Assembly (NCBI GenBank): GCA_031551045.1
Contig: JAVBOD010000074.1
Location: forward strand, 1-37,045
Length of the DNA stretch: 37,045 bases
Direction: 5' to 3'
Origin: JAVBOD01 sp031551045
Lineage (GTDB): Bacteria > Bacteroidota > Bacteroidia > Bacteroidales > UBA932
Positions 26,711 through 35,572 of the stretch are shown in pieces. A model generated the notes under the pieces. It did not search any database, had not been told where the DNA came from, and saw nothing but the letters and a program-made list of their open reading frames with translations. The stretch's first letter is position 1. Every line of letters starts with the position of its first letter. Made by a program: the position numbers and the translations under genes.

Positions 26711-26752
26711 AAGGGTGCAAGAGAGAAAAGGAAACAACGGGGTGACGGTATC

Positions 26753-26835
26753 TTGTCATTCTGAGCGAAGCGAAGAATCTAAGTAATATGTTGTAATGAT
26801 GAAATACAGATTCTTCGCTTCGCTCAGAATGACAA
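26753..26835. repeat. 28-bp perfect inverted repeat (GTCATTCTGAGCGAAGCGAA family)
   Basis: Arms 26753-26780 and 26808-26835 are perfect inverted copies of 28 bp around a 27-base loop. The core GTCATTCTGAGCGAAGCGAA is shared with the element after purN. The RNA would fold into a long hairpin between pyrG and the beta-CASP gene. It lacks a clean U-run apart from the A-rich right flank, so it is a repeat first and perhaps a terminator second. Confidence 0.85.
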
Positions 26836-26889
26836 AAAACATAAGACTATACAAATAAGCAAATCAACAAATTCTCAAATAAGCAAAAA

Positions 26890-28299
26890 ATGAAAATAGC
26901 ATTCCATGGCGCAGCACAAACGGTAACGGGCAGTAAACACCTGCTCACACTCAGTAACGGGAAAAAAATATTGTTTGATTGCGGCATGTTCCAAGGAAAA
27001 ATGCGCACGTCGGAAGACCTCAACCGGCATTTTGGTTTCATTGCCAGTGAAATTTCCTATGTATTTCTCTCGCATGCGCACATCGACCATTCCGGACTGT
27101 TGCCGCGCCTGGTAAAAGAAGGATTTACCGGAAAAATATATGCCACACATGCTACCATCGATGTAGCGAATGCGTTGTTGCTCGACTCAGCGTATATTCA
27201 ACAACAAGATATTCATCTCATCAATAAACGCCGGGCGCTGGAAGGGAAAAAACCTTTCGAGCCGCTTTACACCGAAGAAGATGCACGGAAAGTGGCGTCG
27301 TATTTTGTTCCGGTAGAGTACAACACGCCGGTGAAAGTAGATAAAAATATAGAACTGACGTTTTTCGATGTGGGGCATATCATCGGAAGCGCTACCGTTT
27401 TTGCCCGTATTAATGATGAAGACGGCGAAACCACTTTTTCATTCAGCGGCGATGTGGGACGTTACCGCGACCCGATTCTGCGCTCGCCGCAAACATTCCC
27501 GCAAGCCGATTATATCATCATCGAATCGACCTACGGCAACAAGTTGCACGACCCGATAGAAACTTACGCAAGCGAGTTGAAAAAACATATTGTTGAAACG
27601 TGTATCAACAAACGCGGCAAGCTCATTATTCCGGCATTCAGCGTGGGGCGCACACAAGAACTGTTATATGCATTGAACGAATTGGAGATAAACGGCGAGT
27701 TACCCAAGGTTGCTTATTATGTGGACAGTCCTCTTTCGACGACCATCACCAACATCGTAAAACAACACGCGGAATGCTTCAATAAGTCGGTACAGAAATT
27801 ATTGAAAACCGACTCCGATCCGTTTCAATTCAAGGGTTTGAAATTCATTACCGACAAACGTGATTCGCAAGCGCTCAACGCCACCAAAGAGCCGTGTGTG
27901 ATTATCTCCGCATCGGGGATGGCCGAAGCAGGGCGCGTGAAACACCATATCGCCAACAGCATCGAAAATCCGAAAAACACGATTTTGATAATCGGATATT
28001 GTGAACCGGAATCGTTAGGTGCACGCCTGAAAATGCGCCCTTCCGAAGTAGGAATTTTCGGCGAACGCCACGTAGTGAAAGCCGCTATCCATACCATCGA
28101 TTCGATGAGCGCCCATGCCGATTATAACGATTTGAGCCAGTACCTCGCCTGCCAGAATATCGATGCGGTAAAAAAAGTATTTGTGGTACACGGAGAGCCC
28201 GACGTGCAGGAAGAATTTAAAAACCGCCTGTTGAAAAAAGGCTTTGCCGACGTAGTCGTTCCACGCCTGCACGAGGAGTTCGGACTATCCGGGGAATAA
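26890..28299 (+). CDS. Metallo-beta-lactamase-fold beta-CASP protein, probable ribonuclease
   Basis: A 469-residue protein of the CPSF/YSH1-like beta-CASP group. Zinc-binding residues H62, H64, D66 and H67 are in VFLSHAHIDHSGLLPRLV. Later metal ligands fit FDVGHIIGSA and FSFSGDVGRY. The beta-CASP insert includes IIESTYGNKLH, IPAFSVGRTQELLYALN and YVDSPLSTTIT. The C-terminal part has VIISASGMAEAGRVKHHI and TIDSMSAHADYNDLSQYL, with a KH-less RMMBL-type end (VFVVHGEPDVQEEFKNRL). The family cleaves RNA, but bacterial members of this clade are mostly uncharacterised, so the substrate is unknown. It is not a canonical RNase J. It lies between two repeat elements with no clear promoter of its own, so it may depend on pyrG read-through. 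Confidence 0.92.
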   Translation: MKIAFHGAAQTVTGSKHLLTLSNGKKILFDCGMFQGKMRTSEDLNRHFGFIASEISYVFLSHAHIDHSGLLPRLVKEGFTGKIYATHATIDVANALLLDSAYIQQQDIHLINKRRALEGKKPFEPLYTEEDARKVASYFVPVEYNTPVKVDKNIELTFFDVGHIIGSATVFARINDEDGETTFSFSGDVGRYRDPILRSPQTFPQADYIIIESTYGNKLHDPIETYASELKKHIVETCINKRGKLIIPAFSVGRTQELLYALNELEINGELPKVAYYVDSPLSTTITNIVKQHAECFNKSVQKLLKTDSDPFQFKGLKFITDKRDSQALNATKEPCVIISASGMAEAGRVKHHIANSIENPKNTILIIGYCEPESLGARLKMRPSEVGIFGERHVVKAAIHTIDSMSAHADYNDLSQYLACQNIDAVKKVFVVHGEPDVQEEFKNRLLKKGFADVVVPRLHEEFGLSGE

Positions 28300-28340
28300 A
28301 GGTAAAAGGGTTCAAAGGTGAAAGGGTGAAATGCAGGAAC

Positions 28341-28464
28341 CTGCTCAAAAAGACAAAAGCGCATTAACCGCAAAAGACGCAAAGAGTTTACGCGAAGGTC
28401 GCAAAATCTGTTTCTAAACTTAGCGGCCTTTGCGCCTCCTTAGTGTTCTTTGCGGTTAAAAAAC
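28341..28464. repeat. AACCGCAAAG-type repeat element, copy 1
   Basis: ATTAACCGCAAAAGACGCAA near the left end and CTTTGCGGTTAAAA near the right end face each other as inverted ends. Inside are GCAAAG/CTTTGC blocks. Its reverse complement matches the element at 36733-36868 over nearly its whole length with scattered differences. It fills most of the spacer before guaA, leaving about 20 bases to the start codon. An A/G-rich tract precedes it (28301-28330). Confidence 0.75.
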
Positions 28465-28483
28465 GATTTATAGATATAATTAT

Positions 28484-30004
28484 ATGACGGAAAAAATTAT
28501 CATTCTTGATTTTGGTTCGCAAACCACTCAGCTAATCGGCCGCCGGTTACGCGATTTGGGCGAATATTGCGAAATTGTTCCCTACAATAAATTTCCCGAA
28601 AGCGACGCTTCCGTAAAAGGCGTAATCCTTTCGGGCAGCCCTTTTTCGGTGTACGAAGCCAATGCTTTTAAAACCGATTTATCGAAAATCCGCGGGAAAT
28701 ATCCGGTATTGGGCATTTGCTACGGCGCACAATTCATTGCCCATACTTCGGGCGGAAAGGTGGAAAAGGCCGGCTCGCGGGAATACGGACGTGCGACATT
28801 AGAAGGAATAAACAACAACAATCCGCTGTTGCACGGCATATCGAAAGGCTCGCAGGTGTGGATGTCGCACGGCGATACGATTACCGTGTTGCCCGACCAT
28901 TTCGAAATTATTGCCAGCACGCCGGACGTGGCGGCTGCCGCCTATCAGGTAAAAGGCGAAAAAACATGGGGCGTACAGTTTCATCCCGAGGTTTTTCATA
29001 CGATAGAAGGCACGCTGTTACTCAATAATTTTTTGAACATCTGCGATTGCCGGAAAGACTGGAATTCCGCTTCGTTTATCGATTCTACGGTTGCCGAATT
29101 AAAACAACAAGTAGGAAACGACAATGTGATTTTAGCGCTTTCGGGCGGCGTGGATTCATCGGTATGCGCCGTGTTACTGAACAAAGCCATCGGTAAAAAT
29201 CTTACCTGCATTTTTGTGGACCACGGATTACTGCGCAAAAACGAATTCGAAAACGTGTTGCGCGACTACGAACATCTCGGCCTGCATGTTATAGGCATCG
29301 ACGCCAAAGAACGTTTCTATAATGCACTGAAAGGAGTGAGCGATCCCGAACAAAAACGGAAAATCATCGGCAAAGGATTTATCGATGTATTCGAAGAAGA
29401 AGCCCGCAAGCTGAAAAACGTGAAATGGTTGGGGCAAGGCACTATTTATCCCGACATTATTGAGTCGCTGTCTATCACCGGCACGGTTATCAAATCGCAC
29501 CACAACGTGGGCGGATTGCCCGAAAAAATGCACTTAAAATTGGTAGAGCCATTGCGCCTGCTTTTCAAGGACGAAGTGCGCCGCGTGGGTTTGGAATTAG
29601 GGATGAAACCGCAGTTGATTCACCGCCACCCGTTCCCCGGACCGGGTTTAGGCATTCGTATTTTAGGCGATATCACGCCGGAAAAAGTGCGCATCACACA
29701 AGATGCCGATGATATTTTTATCCACGAATTGCGCGCCGCGGGCTGGTACGAGAAAGTGTGGCAAGCCGGCGCTATCCTGCTGCCTGTGCGCTCCGTAGGC
29801 GTAATGGGCGACGAACGGACGTATGAAAACACCATTGCTTTGCGCGCCGTCACTTCCACCGACGCCATGACGGCCGACTGGGCGCATCTCCCTTACGAAT
29901 TGTTAGCCAAAGTATCGAACGAAATCATCAATAAAGTACGCGGCATCAACCGCGTGGTGTACGACATCAGTTCGAAACCACCCGCCACTATTGAGTGGGA
30001 ATAA
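28484..30004 (+). CDS. guaA: GMP synthase (glutamine-hydrolysing)
   Basis: A 506-residue enzyme making GMP from XMP, the last step of guanine nucleotide synthesis. The class I glutaminase domain has C79 in VLGICYGAQF and H167/E169 in WGVQFHPEVFHT. The ATP pyrophosphatase domain has the PP-loop ALSGGVDSSVCAVLL (about residues 218-232). The C-terminal dimerisation domain ends in YDISSKPPATIEWE, the canonical tail. RHPFPGPGLGIRILG is also present. Length is normal. Its leader is almost wholly repeat-derived and no TAnnTTTG box is evident, so its promoter is unclear. A strong terminator follows. Confidence 0.98.
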   Translation: MTEKIIILDFGSQTTQLIGRRLRDLGEYCEIVPYNKFPESDASVKGVILSGSPFSVYEANAFKTDLSKIRGKYPVLGICYGAQFIAHTSGGKVEKAGSREYGRATLEGINNNNPLLHGISKGSQVWMSHGDTITVLPDHFEIIASTPDVAAAAYQVKGEKTWGVQFHPEVFHTIEGTLLLNNFLNICDCRKDWNSASFIDSTVAELKQQVGNDNVILALSGGVDSSVCAVLLNKAIGKNLTCIFVDHGLLRKNEFENVLRDYEHLGLHVIGIDAKERFYNALKGVSDPEQKRKIIGKGFIDVFEEEARKLKNVKWLGQGTIYPDIIESLSITGTVIKSHHNVGGLPEKMHLKLVEPLRLLFKDEVRRVGLELGMKPQLIHRHPFPGPGLGIRILGDITPEKVRITQDADDIFIHELRAAGWYEKVWQAGAILLPVRSVGVMGDERTYENTIALRAVTSTDAMTADWAHLPYELLAKVSNEIINKVRGINRVVYDISSKPPATIEWE

Positions 30005-30069
30005 TGAATTTTAAGATGACACAAAGCGGCTAAAGCCGGCAACATCATCTTGTATTTTGCACAGAAACT

Positions 30070-30109
30070 ATCCCTAACAAGGTTTTGAGTCTTGTTAGGG
30101 ATTTTTTTT
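30070..30109 (+). terminator. Rho-independent terminator of guaA
   Basis: ATCCCTAACAAG (30070-30081) pairs perfectly with CTTGTTAGGGAT (30091-30102), a 12-bp stem with a 9-base loop and a run of seven T. Confidence 0.93.
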
Positions 30110-30447
30110 GAGCGTGTCGGATGATAGCTATCTTCTGTACAGCTCTTCTCTCAACCATCCTTCACAATACTTAGCAAAGTATAAGAATGTTTAACTGATA
30201 ACAAAAATTTATAATAATTAATTTACAAAAACTATCAGTCATAAAATTTTTCATTCACTTTACTTCACTTTTTTCAACAAAATATTCTAAAAACATCTTA
30301 TCATCAACATTAAAACAGTGTTAATAGATTGATTATCCATCATTTATAGCATTATTCTTGAGATTCAAAAGGATATATTTGCGCCCTTAATTTTTTAAAG
30401 AGGTATGACCAGAAAGTAATGGAATAGAAACACACTAAATAATTTTA
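30110..30447. other. AT-rich leader region before the SusC/SusD pair
   Basis: About 340 bases without a gene. It is AT-rich, with a weak inverted pair (ACTGATA near 30194 and TATCAGT near 30232). I see no tRNA, repeat family member or regulator-binding palindrome that I can name. The promoter box for susC lies at 30374-30381. A small RNA or operator could be hidden here but nothing supports one. Confidence 0.5.
30374..30381 (+). promoter_or_regulatory. -7 box of the susC-susD promoter
   Basis: TATATTTG is an exact TAnnTTTG match, 66 bases before the susC start. No TTTG lies at the -33 distance, which may suit an activator-dependent promoter. Confidence 0.5.
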
Positions 30448-33400
30448 ATGATGATAAAAACTAATTTTTTCAAAACACATTTTCTGCTGTTTTTCATAGG
30501 AAGTTTGCTGCTTTGTGCAAGCCATGCGTATGCACAGGAAGCTTCTCCTGTGACCATAAAAGGACAGGTTGTCGATGACCAAGGCCTTTCACTGCCCGGT
30601 GCTTCTGTCGTGCTCAAAACAAATGTAAAAATCAATACCATGACGAATGAAAACGGCGAGTTCAGTATTACTGTACCCGAAGGCAGCACGTTGGAGGTAT
30701 CTTTCATCGGCATGAAGTCTAAAGAAATCACTGCTGTCCGGCAGCCGGAAAGTGCACAACAGATAATTGCGTTGGAGTCGGAAGCGCAGACACTTGATGA
30801 AGTAGTAGTGACGGGTTATCAAACCATTTCTAAAGAACGGGCTACCGGCGCTTTCGAAATTGTCAACAGTAAAATGCTGGATAAGAAAATTACCGTTAAC
30901 GCTACGGCGGCCTTGGAAGGTGAGGCAGCCGGCGTCAATACCTATGGTGGAAGTATTCTGATTCGCGGGATTTCTACTTTCTCCCCGGAAGTCGGTACAC
31001 GGCCATTGCTGGTGATTGACGGATTACCTACCGAACGTGATATTAACGATATTAATATGAACGATGTGGAATCACTCACGGTATTGAAAGATGCGGCAGC
31101 CTCTTCTATTTACGGTGTGCGTGCCGCCAACGGAGTGATTGTAATAACCACCAAGAAAGCCGACGAAGGAAAAACGCGCGTGCATTTCACATCCGATTGG
31201 CGGTGGACGAAAAACCCCTCTTTGAGTGATTATCATTATGCATCCACTTCAGACATCATGAACTACGAGTTGGCAACCTACGAAAGGAGCGCCAGATTAA
31301 ACTATGGAGGAGATGAATTGACATACTTCAATAACACTTTAAGAGGTATCGGCGAATATGTCTCCAATAAAAGTGAAGATTTAAACTATGTGACACCTCT
31401 TTTCTATTTGCGGCATCAATATCTGAACGGCGCTATCGATATAGACGATTATAATAGCTTCTTGAATGAATATAGAAACATGGACTACCGGCAGGAATAC
31501 ATCGATAATGTTTGGCGGATGCCTTTCCGGCAAAGTTACAACTTGTCGATAAGCAGCAGTAGCACACGTCAAAACTCGTATGCCTCGATTAACTATATCG
31601 GCAACCGTCAACAGGTTGGTTCCGACAATAGTCGTCAACTAAAAGGGTATTTGAAATCGAGCCAGAAAATTACGAAATGGCTCACGGTGGAATTCGGCCT
31701 CGACATACTCTACAATAATACAACTTATACCGATAGACAATATACTGATTTTACCGGATTAGAAGCTTACACTCGTATTTTGGATGAAAACGGGAACCGT
31801 GTTTACCGTGATTATGTGGATATTTATAACCAAACCTACACCAACGGCCTATCCATCAATCCGAAAATTTTAAATCAAATTGCCGGATTGCCGCAATTCG
31901 ATTCCTATAAGTTCAATATTCTGGATGAGTTGGATAGAAATAAAACGAAGAATAAAAACTACAATATCCGCAGTTTCGTCAGTGCAAATTTCAATATATA
32001 CAAAGGCCTTACGTTTAAATCCAGCTTCGACTATGAGTTCGGGCACAACGAGACGGAAACATTGACGGAAAAGGACGCCTACTATATGCGCTTTTCACGC
32101 AACCGTTATGCAGGCTATCAGTCCAGTAATATCGTCATGCCGGCCGGCGCCCGCTTCTATGCCATAAATGCTTCTACTGACAACTATGTTTTCCGAAACC
32201 AGTTCGACTATAAAACATACATCGGAGACGACCATTATATCACAGCCTCCGGCGGTATGGAAATGCGGCAGGTTCAAATTTATCAAGCAAATTCGACCTT
32301 GCTTTACGGCTACGACCCGACAGCTCTCTCGTATTCCTTGTTAGATTATAAAACATTGACGGACGGCGTAAAAACATCGTATATATACAACAATGTAACA
32401 GCCTATGGCGTAACTCCCGGCGGCTCGCCCATCAAACTCGGCGACCCTTATACAACTCCTTCGTTGAATGCCAAGACAAACCGTTATGTGAGCTTTTATG
32501 CCGCCGGAGGTTATACGTATAAAGGACGTTACGGCCTGAGCGGAAGTATCCGGATAGACCAGGCGAACTTATTCGGCACTAACCCGAAATACCGCTACCG
32601 CCCGTTATGGTCGATAGGTGCGAAATGGAACGCTTCCAAAGAACAATTCATGAGCAATCTGAAATGGATAGACATGTTGGATGTACGCGCTTCTTTCGGT
32701 TTGACGGGAAATGTAGATCAAACAACCAGCCCTTATATCGTAGCCAATACAAACCTTAGCTCTAATGCATGGACGGCACAGAGCGTTCCTTCCGCTACGG
32801 TAAGTACGGCTCCCAATCCATGGTTACGTTGGGAAAAAACCATGTCATACGGCGGCGGTATCGATTTTTCGCTATGGCAAGGGTTGCTGACCGGTAAAAT
32901 AGACGCTTATTACAAATACAGTGATGACTTGTTGACGGAAATAGAAGTGGATTTTACCACCGGTTTCTCCAAAGCTTTGGTAAATTACGGCGCCATGAGC
33001 AATAAAGGTCTGGAAATGACCCTCTCTTCTCCATGGTTCCAGAAAAAGGATTGGACGTTGACATCTTCTTTCGTTTTCTCGTACAACAAAAATGCCGTAG
33101 AAAAAAGCAATTACACCCCGACCACCGCCGAACAATTGGTTTACGGAAGCCATCATGAAGTCGGAAGGCCGCTGCATGCACGCTATGTGTATCGTTATGA
33201 AGGGCTGACCAACGATGGCGCTACTATCGACCAAAATGGCGTACCTATTATCGTATCGGCCAACGGCATACCGCAACATTCCTATAATCCGAACGGAACC
33301 GTAGATATTGCGCCCAACAACATGAAACCCGGCGATGTATTATACATGGGCTCCCAAATTCCTGTATGGAACGGCTCTTTTACGCAAGGGGTGAAATATA

Positions 33401-33864
33401 AAAACTGGGAACTTTCGGGTATGTTTGTCTTTTACGGAGGGCATAAAATTCTCAAACCCAGCTTTGATTTTACGGCGGTGATACGCAGCCATAGCAATGT
33501 ACCGGATTGGATTACCACTTCGTGGAGCCCCACGAACCAGACAAGTACAATTCCAAAATCTTATCTTTACTATAGTAACTCTGGCGGCAACCTGCCTTCG
33601 CTTAACGAAATGTATAACAACTCTACGGCCAATGTAGCAAAGGGGAATTTTATCCGTTTACGGACATTATCCTTATCTTACACTCTTCCGCAAAAGTACT
33701 GTGAAAAAATAGGCATGGAAAGTGTGAAACTTACCGGACAGGTTGACAATCTCTGGTTTTGGAGCGCTGCCGGTAAAGACATTGACCCCGAGACACTGGC
33801 TTCTAATTACATGACTCCACCTACCCCTACTTCATTCTTTTTACGCCTCGATATTTTGTTTTAA
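30448..33864 (+). CDS. SusC/RagA-family TonB-dependent outer-membrane transporter
   Basis: An 1138-residue SusC-like importer. The signal peptide is FLLFFIGSLLLCASHAYAQE (start MMIKTN, either ATG possible). A carboxypeptidase-D-like domain comes next at about 35-115 (VTIKGQVVDDQGLSLPGASV, then TMTNENGEFSITVPEGSTLE). The plug follows, with LDEVVVTGYQTISKERATGA and VLKDAAASSIYGVRAANGVI, the SusC signature. The rest is a 22-strand barrel ending in TSFFLRLDILF. With its SusD partner it should bind and import a glycan or peptide through the outer membrane using TonB energy. No glycoside hydrolase, SusE/F or dedicated regulator is next to it, so the substrate is unknown. No N-terminal STN domain is visible, so it is not an obvious FecA-type signal transducer. 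Confidence 0.95.
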   Translation: MMIKTNFFKTHFLLFFIGSLLLCASHAYAQEASPVTIKGQVVDDQGLSLPGASVVLKTNVKINTMTNENGEFSITVPEGSTLEVSFIGMKSKEITAVRQPESAQQIIALESEAQTLDEVVVTGYQTISKERATGAFEIVNSKMLDKKITVNATAALEGEAAGVNTYGGSILIRGISTFSPEVGTRPLLVIDGLPTERDINDINMNDVESLTVLKDAAASSIYGVRAANGVIVITTKKADEGKTRVHFTSDWRWTKNPSLSDYHYASTSDIMNYELATYERSARLNYGGDELTYFNNTLRGIGEYVSNKSEDLNYVTPLFYLRHQYLNGAIDIDDYNSFLNEYRNMDYRQEYIDNVWRMPFRQSYNLSISSSSTRQNSYASINYIGNRQQVGSDNSRQLKGYLKSSQKITKWLTVEFGLDILYNNTTYTDRQYTDFTGLEAYTRILDENGNRVYRDYVDIYNQTYTNGLSINPKILNQIAGLPQFDSYKFNILDELDRNKTKNKNYNIRSFVSANFNIYKGLTFKSSFDYEFGHNETETLTEKDAYYMRFSRNRYAGYQSSNIVMPAGARFYAINASTDNYVFRNQFDYKTYIGDDHYITASGGMEMRQVQIYQANSTLLYGYDPTALSYSLLDYKTLTDGVKTSYIYNNVTAYGVTPGGSPIKLGDPYTTPSLNAKTNRYVSFYAAGGYTYKGRYGLSGSIRIDQANLFGTNPKYRYRPLWSIGAKWNASKEQFMSNLKWIDMLDVRASFGLTGNVDQTTSPYIVANTNLSSNAWTAQSVPSATVSTAPNPWLRWEKTMSYGGGIDFSLWQGLLTGKIDAYYKYSDDLLTEIEVDFTTGFSKALVNYGAMSNKGLEMTLSSPWFQKKDWTLTSSFVFSYNKNAVEKSNYTPTTAEQLVYGSHHEVGRPLHARYVYRYEGLTNDGATIDQNGVPIIVSANGIPQHSYNPNGTVDIAPNNMKPGDVLYMGSQIPVWNGSFTQGVKYKNWELSGMFVFYGGHKILKPSFDFTAVIRSHSNVPDWITTSWSPTNQTSTIPKSYLYYSNSGGNLPSLNEMYNNSTANVAKGNFIRLRTLSLSYTLPQKYCEKIGMESVKLTGQVDNLWFWSAAGKDIDPETLASNYMTPPTPTSFFLRLDILF

Positions 33865-33867
33865 TGT

Positions 33868-35373
33868 ATGAAAAATAGAAAAATAATGAAAACAACCATT
33901 TTTAAATATCTTCTAACAGTGCCGTTCCTGTTTTTAGGCGCCTGTGAGAATTATCTGGATATAACTCCGAAAGGAAAAGTGATTCTGACCACCGTGGATG
34001 AGTACGGAAAACTACTCGACGACCCAAGCGCGATCATATACAATGTCAATGATATCACATACCTCAATGATGATGAATGGCTTTCTCCAATGGCAGTAAA
34101 TAATGCCATGACTGGTATGGATTTAGGAGCCGCCAATTTTATGTACTTGGAGGCATTTAACGGAGTGCCGTTCGACAGAAGTGAAAATGCATATAATAAT
34201 TCCGGGAATAGCCCGACTTTTTACCAGGACTGTTACTCGCGTATTTCGAAAATCGCCAATATCATCATTGACAACATCAGTACCATGGAAGGCGCGGAAG
34301 ACCAGAAAAAAATATTGGAGGCACAGGCTAAACTACTTCGCGCCTACAATTATTTTGTATTAGTAAACTTTTACGCCAAACACTACGACAAAGCTACAGC
34401 CGCTACCGATGGCGCTGTGGCGTTACGTACAACATCGAATATGGAAGAAACAGTAGATGCCAAAGTAAGCGTAGCCCGTATTTACGAACAAATTGAAAAA
34501 GATATTCAGGAAGGCTTGCCGGATTTGCCGGAAACAGCCGTCACTCCTTTCCGCTTTAATAAAGCCGCCGGTTATGCTCTCAAGGCCAAAGTTCACTTGT
34601 TCAAAAAAGAATTTGATTTGTGCGAAAAAGCCGCCTTGGAATCTTATACCCTTAATAGCAACGTAACGGATTTGACGATGTTAGTCGATCCGGCGACACA
34701 TCTTCCGAAAACGGCGCTATGGGCTACTGAGGCAGAGAATCTTTATTTTGCATCTACGGCACTTCCTAATCCCGGTTATTATACGATTGGGATGGATTTG
34801 ATAAATTTATACTTGGAAAATGGCGACAACGACATGCGTTTCGCTTTATATAATTTCCCGTCCGGAATTCCGGCAGATAATAATGACGCAGCTTATCAGG
34901 CATCGACAAATTTCACCAATAGAGGTGTCAATGCCTATGCTTACAACGGCTGCGGATTACGCACCTCCGAAGTAATGCTGATGCTGGCCGAATGTTATGC
35001 CCGCGCCGGACAATACGACAAAGTGAAACAATATCTGATACCGTTGCTTCAAAAACGTATCCTGAATTTTGACCCTGCCACATTGGTTATTCCCAACAAC
35101 GTGACAGATGCCGTGAAATTTGTATTGAAAGAACGCCGCAAAGAATTGACCATGGGTTTCAACCGCTTCTTCGATTTGCGCCGGTTGAATACGGAGCCCG
35201 ACTATGCCGTGGCCATCAGCCGCACCGTGCCGGCCAATCCGAATAGTTCATACCTAAGCATCATGCCGCCGAAACCGTACTCTATGCAATCTGATTCGCC
35301 TTTGTACGTGCTGCCGTTCCCGCAGAAAGTACTCGACAACGACCCGCGCTTAACATCGAATACGAATAACTAA
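33868..35373 (+). CDS. SusD/RagB-family nutrient-binding lipoprotein
   Basis: A 501-residue partner of the SusC-like protein, starting 3 bases after its stop. It begins MKNRKIMKTTIFKYLL; the Met at residue 7 (33886) is an equally good start. The lipobox is FLFLGAC with the Cys just before ENYLDITPKG, giving a surface lipoprotein. The SusD N-terminal helical TPR-like region follows (AQAKLLRAYNYFVLVNFYAK, FNKAAGYALKAKVHLFKKEF). Conserved C-terminal segments are LRTSEVMLMLAECYARAG and VLKERRKELTMGFNRFFDLRRLN. It acts as the lid that captures substrate over the SusC barrel. Two hairpins follow. The binding-site residues cannot be assigned to a substrate. Confidence 0.95.
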   Translation: MKNRKIMKTTIFKYLLTVPFLFLGACENYLDITPKGKVILTTVDEYGKLLDDPSAIIYNVNDITYLNDDEWLSPMAVNNAMTGMDLGAANFMYLEAFNGVPFDRSENAYNNSGNSPTFYQDCYSRISKIANIIIDNISTMEGAEDQKKILEAQAKLLRAYNYFVLVNFYAKHYDKATAATDGAVALRTTSNMEETVDAKVSVARIYEQIEKDIQEGLPDLPETAVTPFRFNKAAGYALKAKVHLFKKEFDLCEKAALESYTLNSNVTDLTMLVDPATHLPKTALWATEAENLYFASTALPNPGYYTIGMDLINLYLENGDNDMRFALYNFPSGIPADNNDAAYQASTNFTNRGVNAYAYNGCGLRTSEVMLMLAECYARAGQYDKVKQYLIPLLQKRILNFDPATLVIPNNVTDAVKFVLKERRKELTMGFNRFFDLRRLNTEPDYAVAISRTVPANPNSSYLSIMPPKPYSMQSDSPLYVLPFPQKVLDNDPRLTSNTNN

Positions 35374-35383
35374 AGTAAGTAGA

Positions 35384-35420
35384 GAAAAGTCTAATAGGAG
35401 GATTCCTGTTAGGCTTTTTT
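35384..35420 (+). terminator. Terminator of the susC-susD operon
   Basis: AAAAGTCTAATAGGA (about 35385-35399) pairs with TCCTGTTAGGCTTTTTT (about 35404-35420) with G-U pairs and a 4-base loop. The T-run forms the tail. It starts 12 bases after the susD stop. Confidence 0.8.
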
Positions 35421-35482
35421 CAATAGAAATATAACAACTACGATATATTAAACAGTCATATTCCACTATTCAACAGACTCAC

Positions 35483-35515
35483 AAGCCGGCTAAATCAACG
35501 ATTTGGCCGGCTTTT
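35483..35515 (+). terminator. Second hairpin between susD and the phosphoesterase gene
   Basis: AAGCCGGCTAAATC (35483-35496) pairs with GATTTGGCCGGCTT (35500-35513), a GC-rich stem with one G-U pair and a 3-base loop, followed by TTCCC. The U-run is short, so it may be a back-up terminator or another RNA structure. It lies just before the next promoter. Confidence 0.65.
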
Positions 35516-35534
35516 CCCGTTCAGGAGAAACATG

Positions 35535-35542
35535 TATATTTG
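35535..35542 (+). promoter_or_regulatory. -7 box of the phosphoesterase gene
   Basis: TATATTTG is an exact TAnnTTTG match, 31 bases before the ATG at 35573, with TTTC about 18 bases upstream. An in-frame upstream start at 35540 would overlap the box, which supports 35573. Confidence 0.55.
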
Positions 35543-35572
35543 CATTATACTTTTATTAAAATTCGCTATCGC

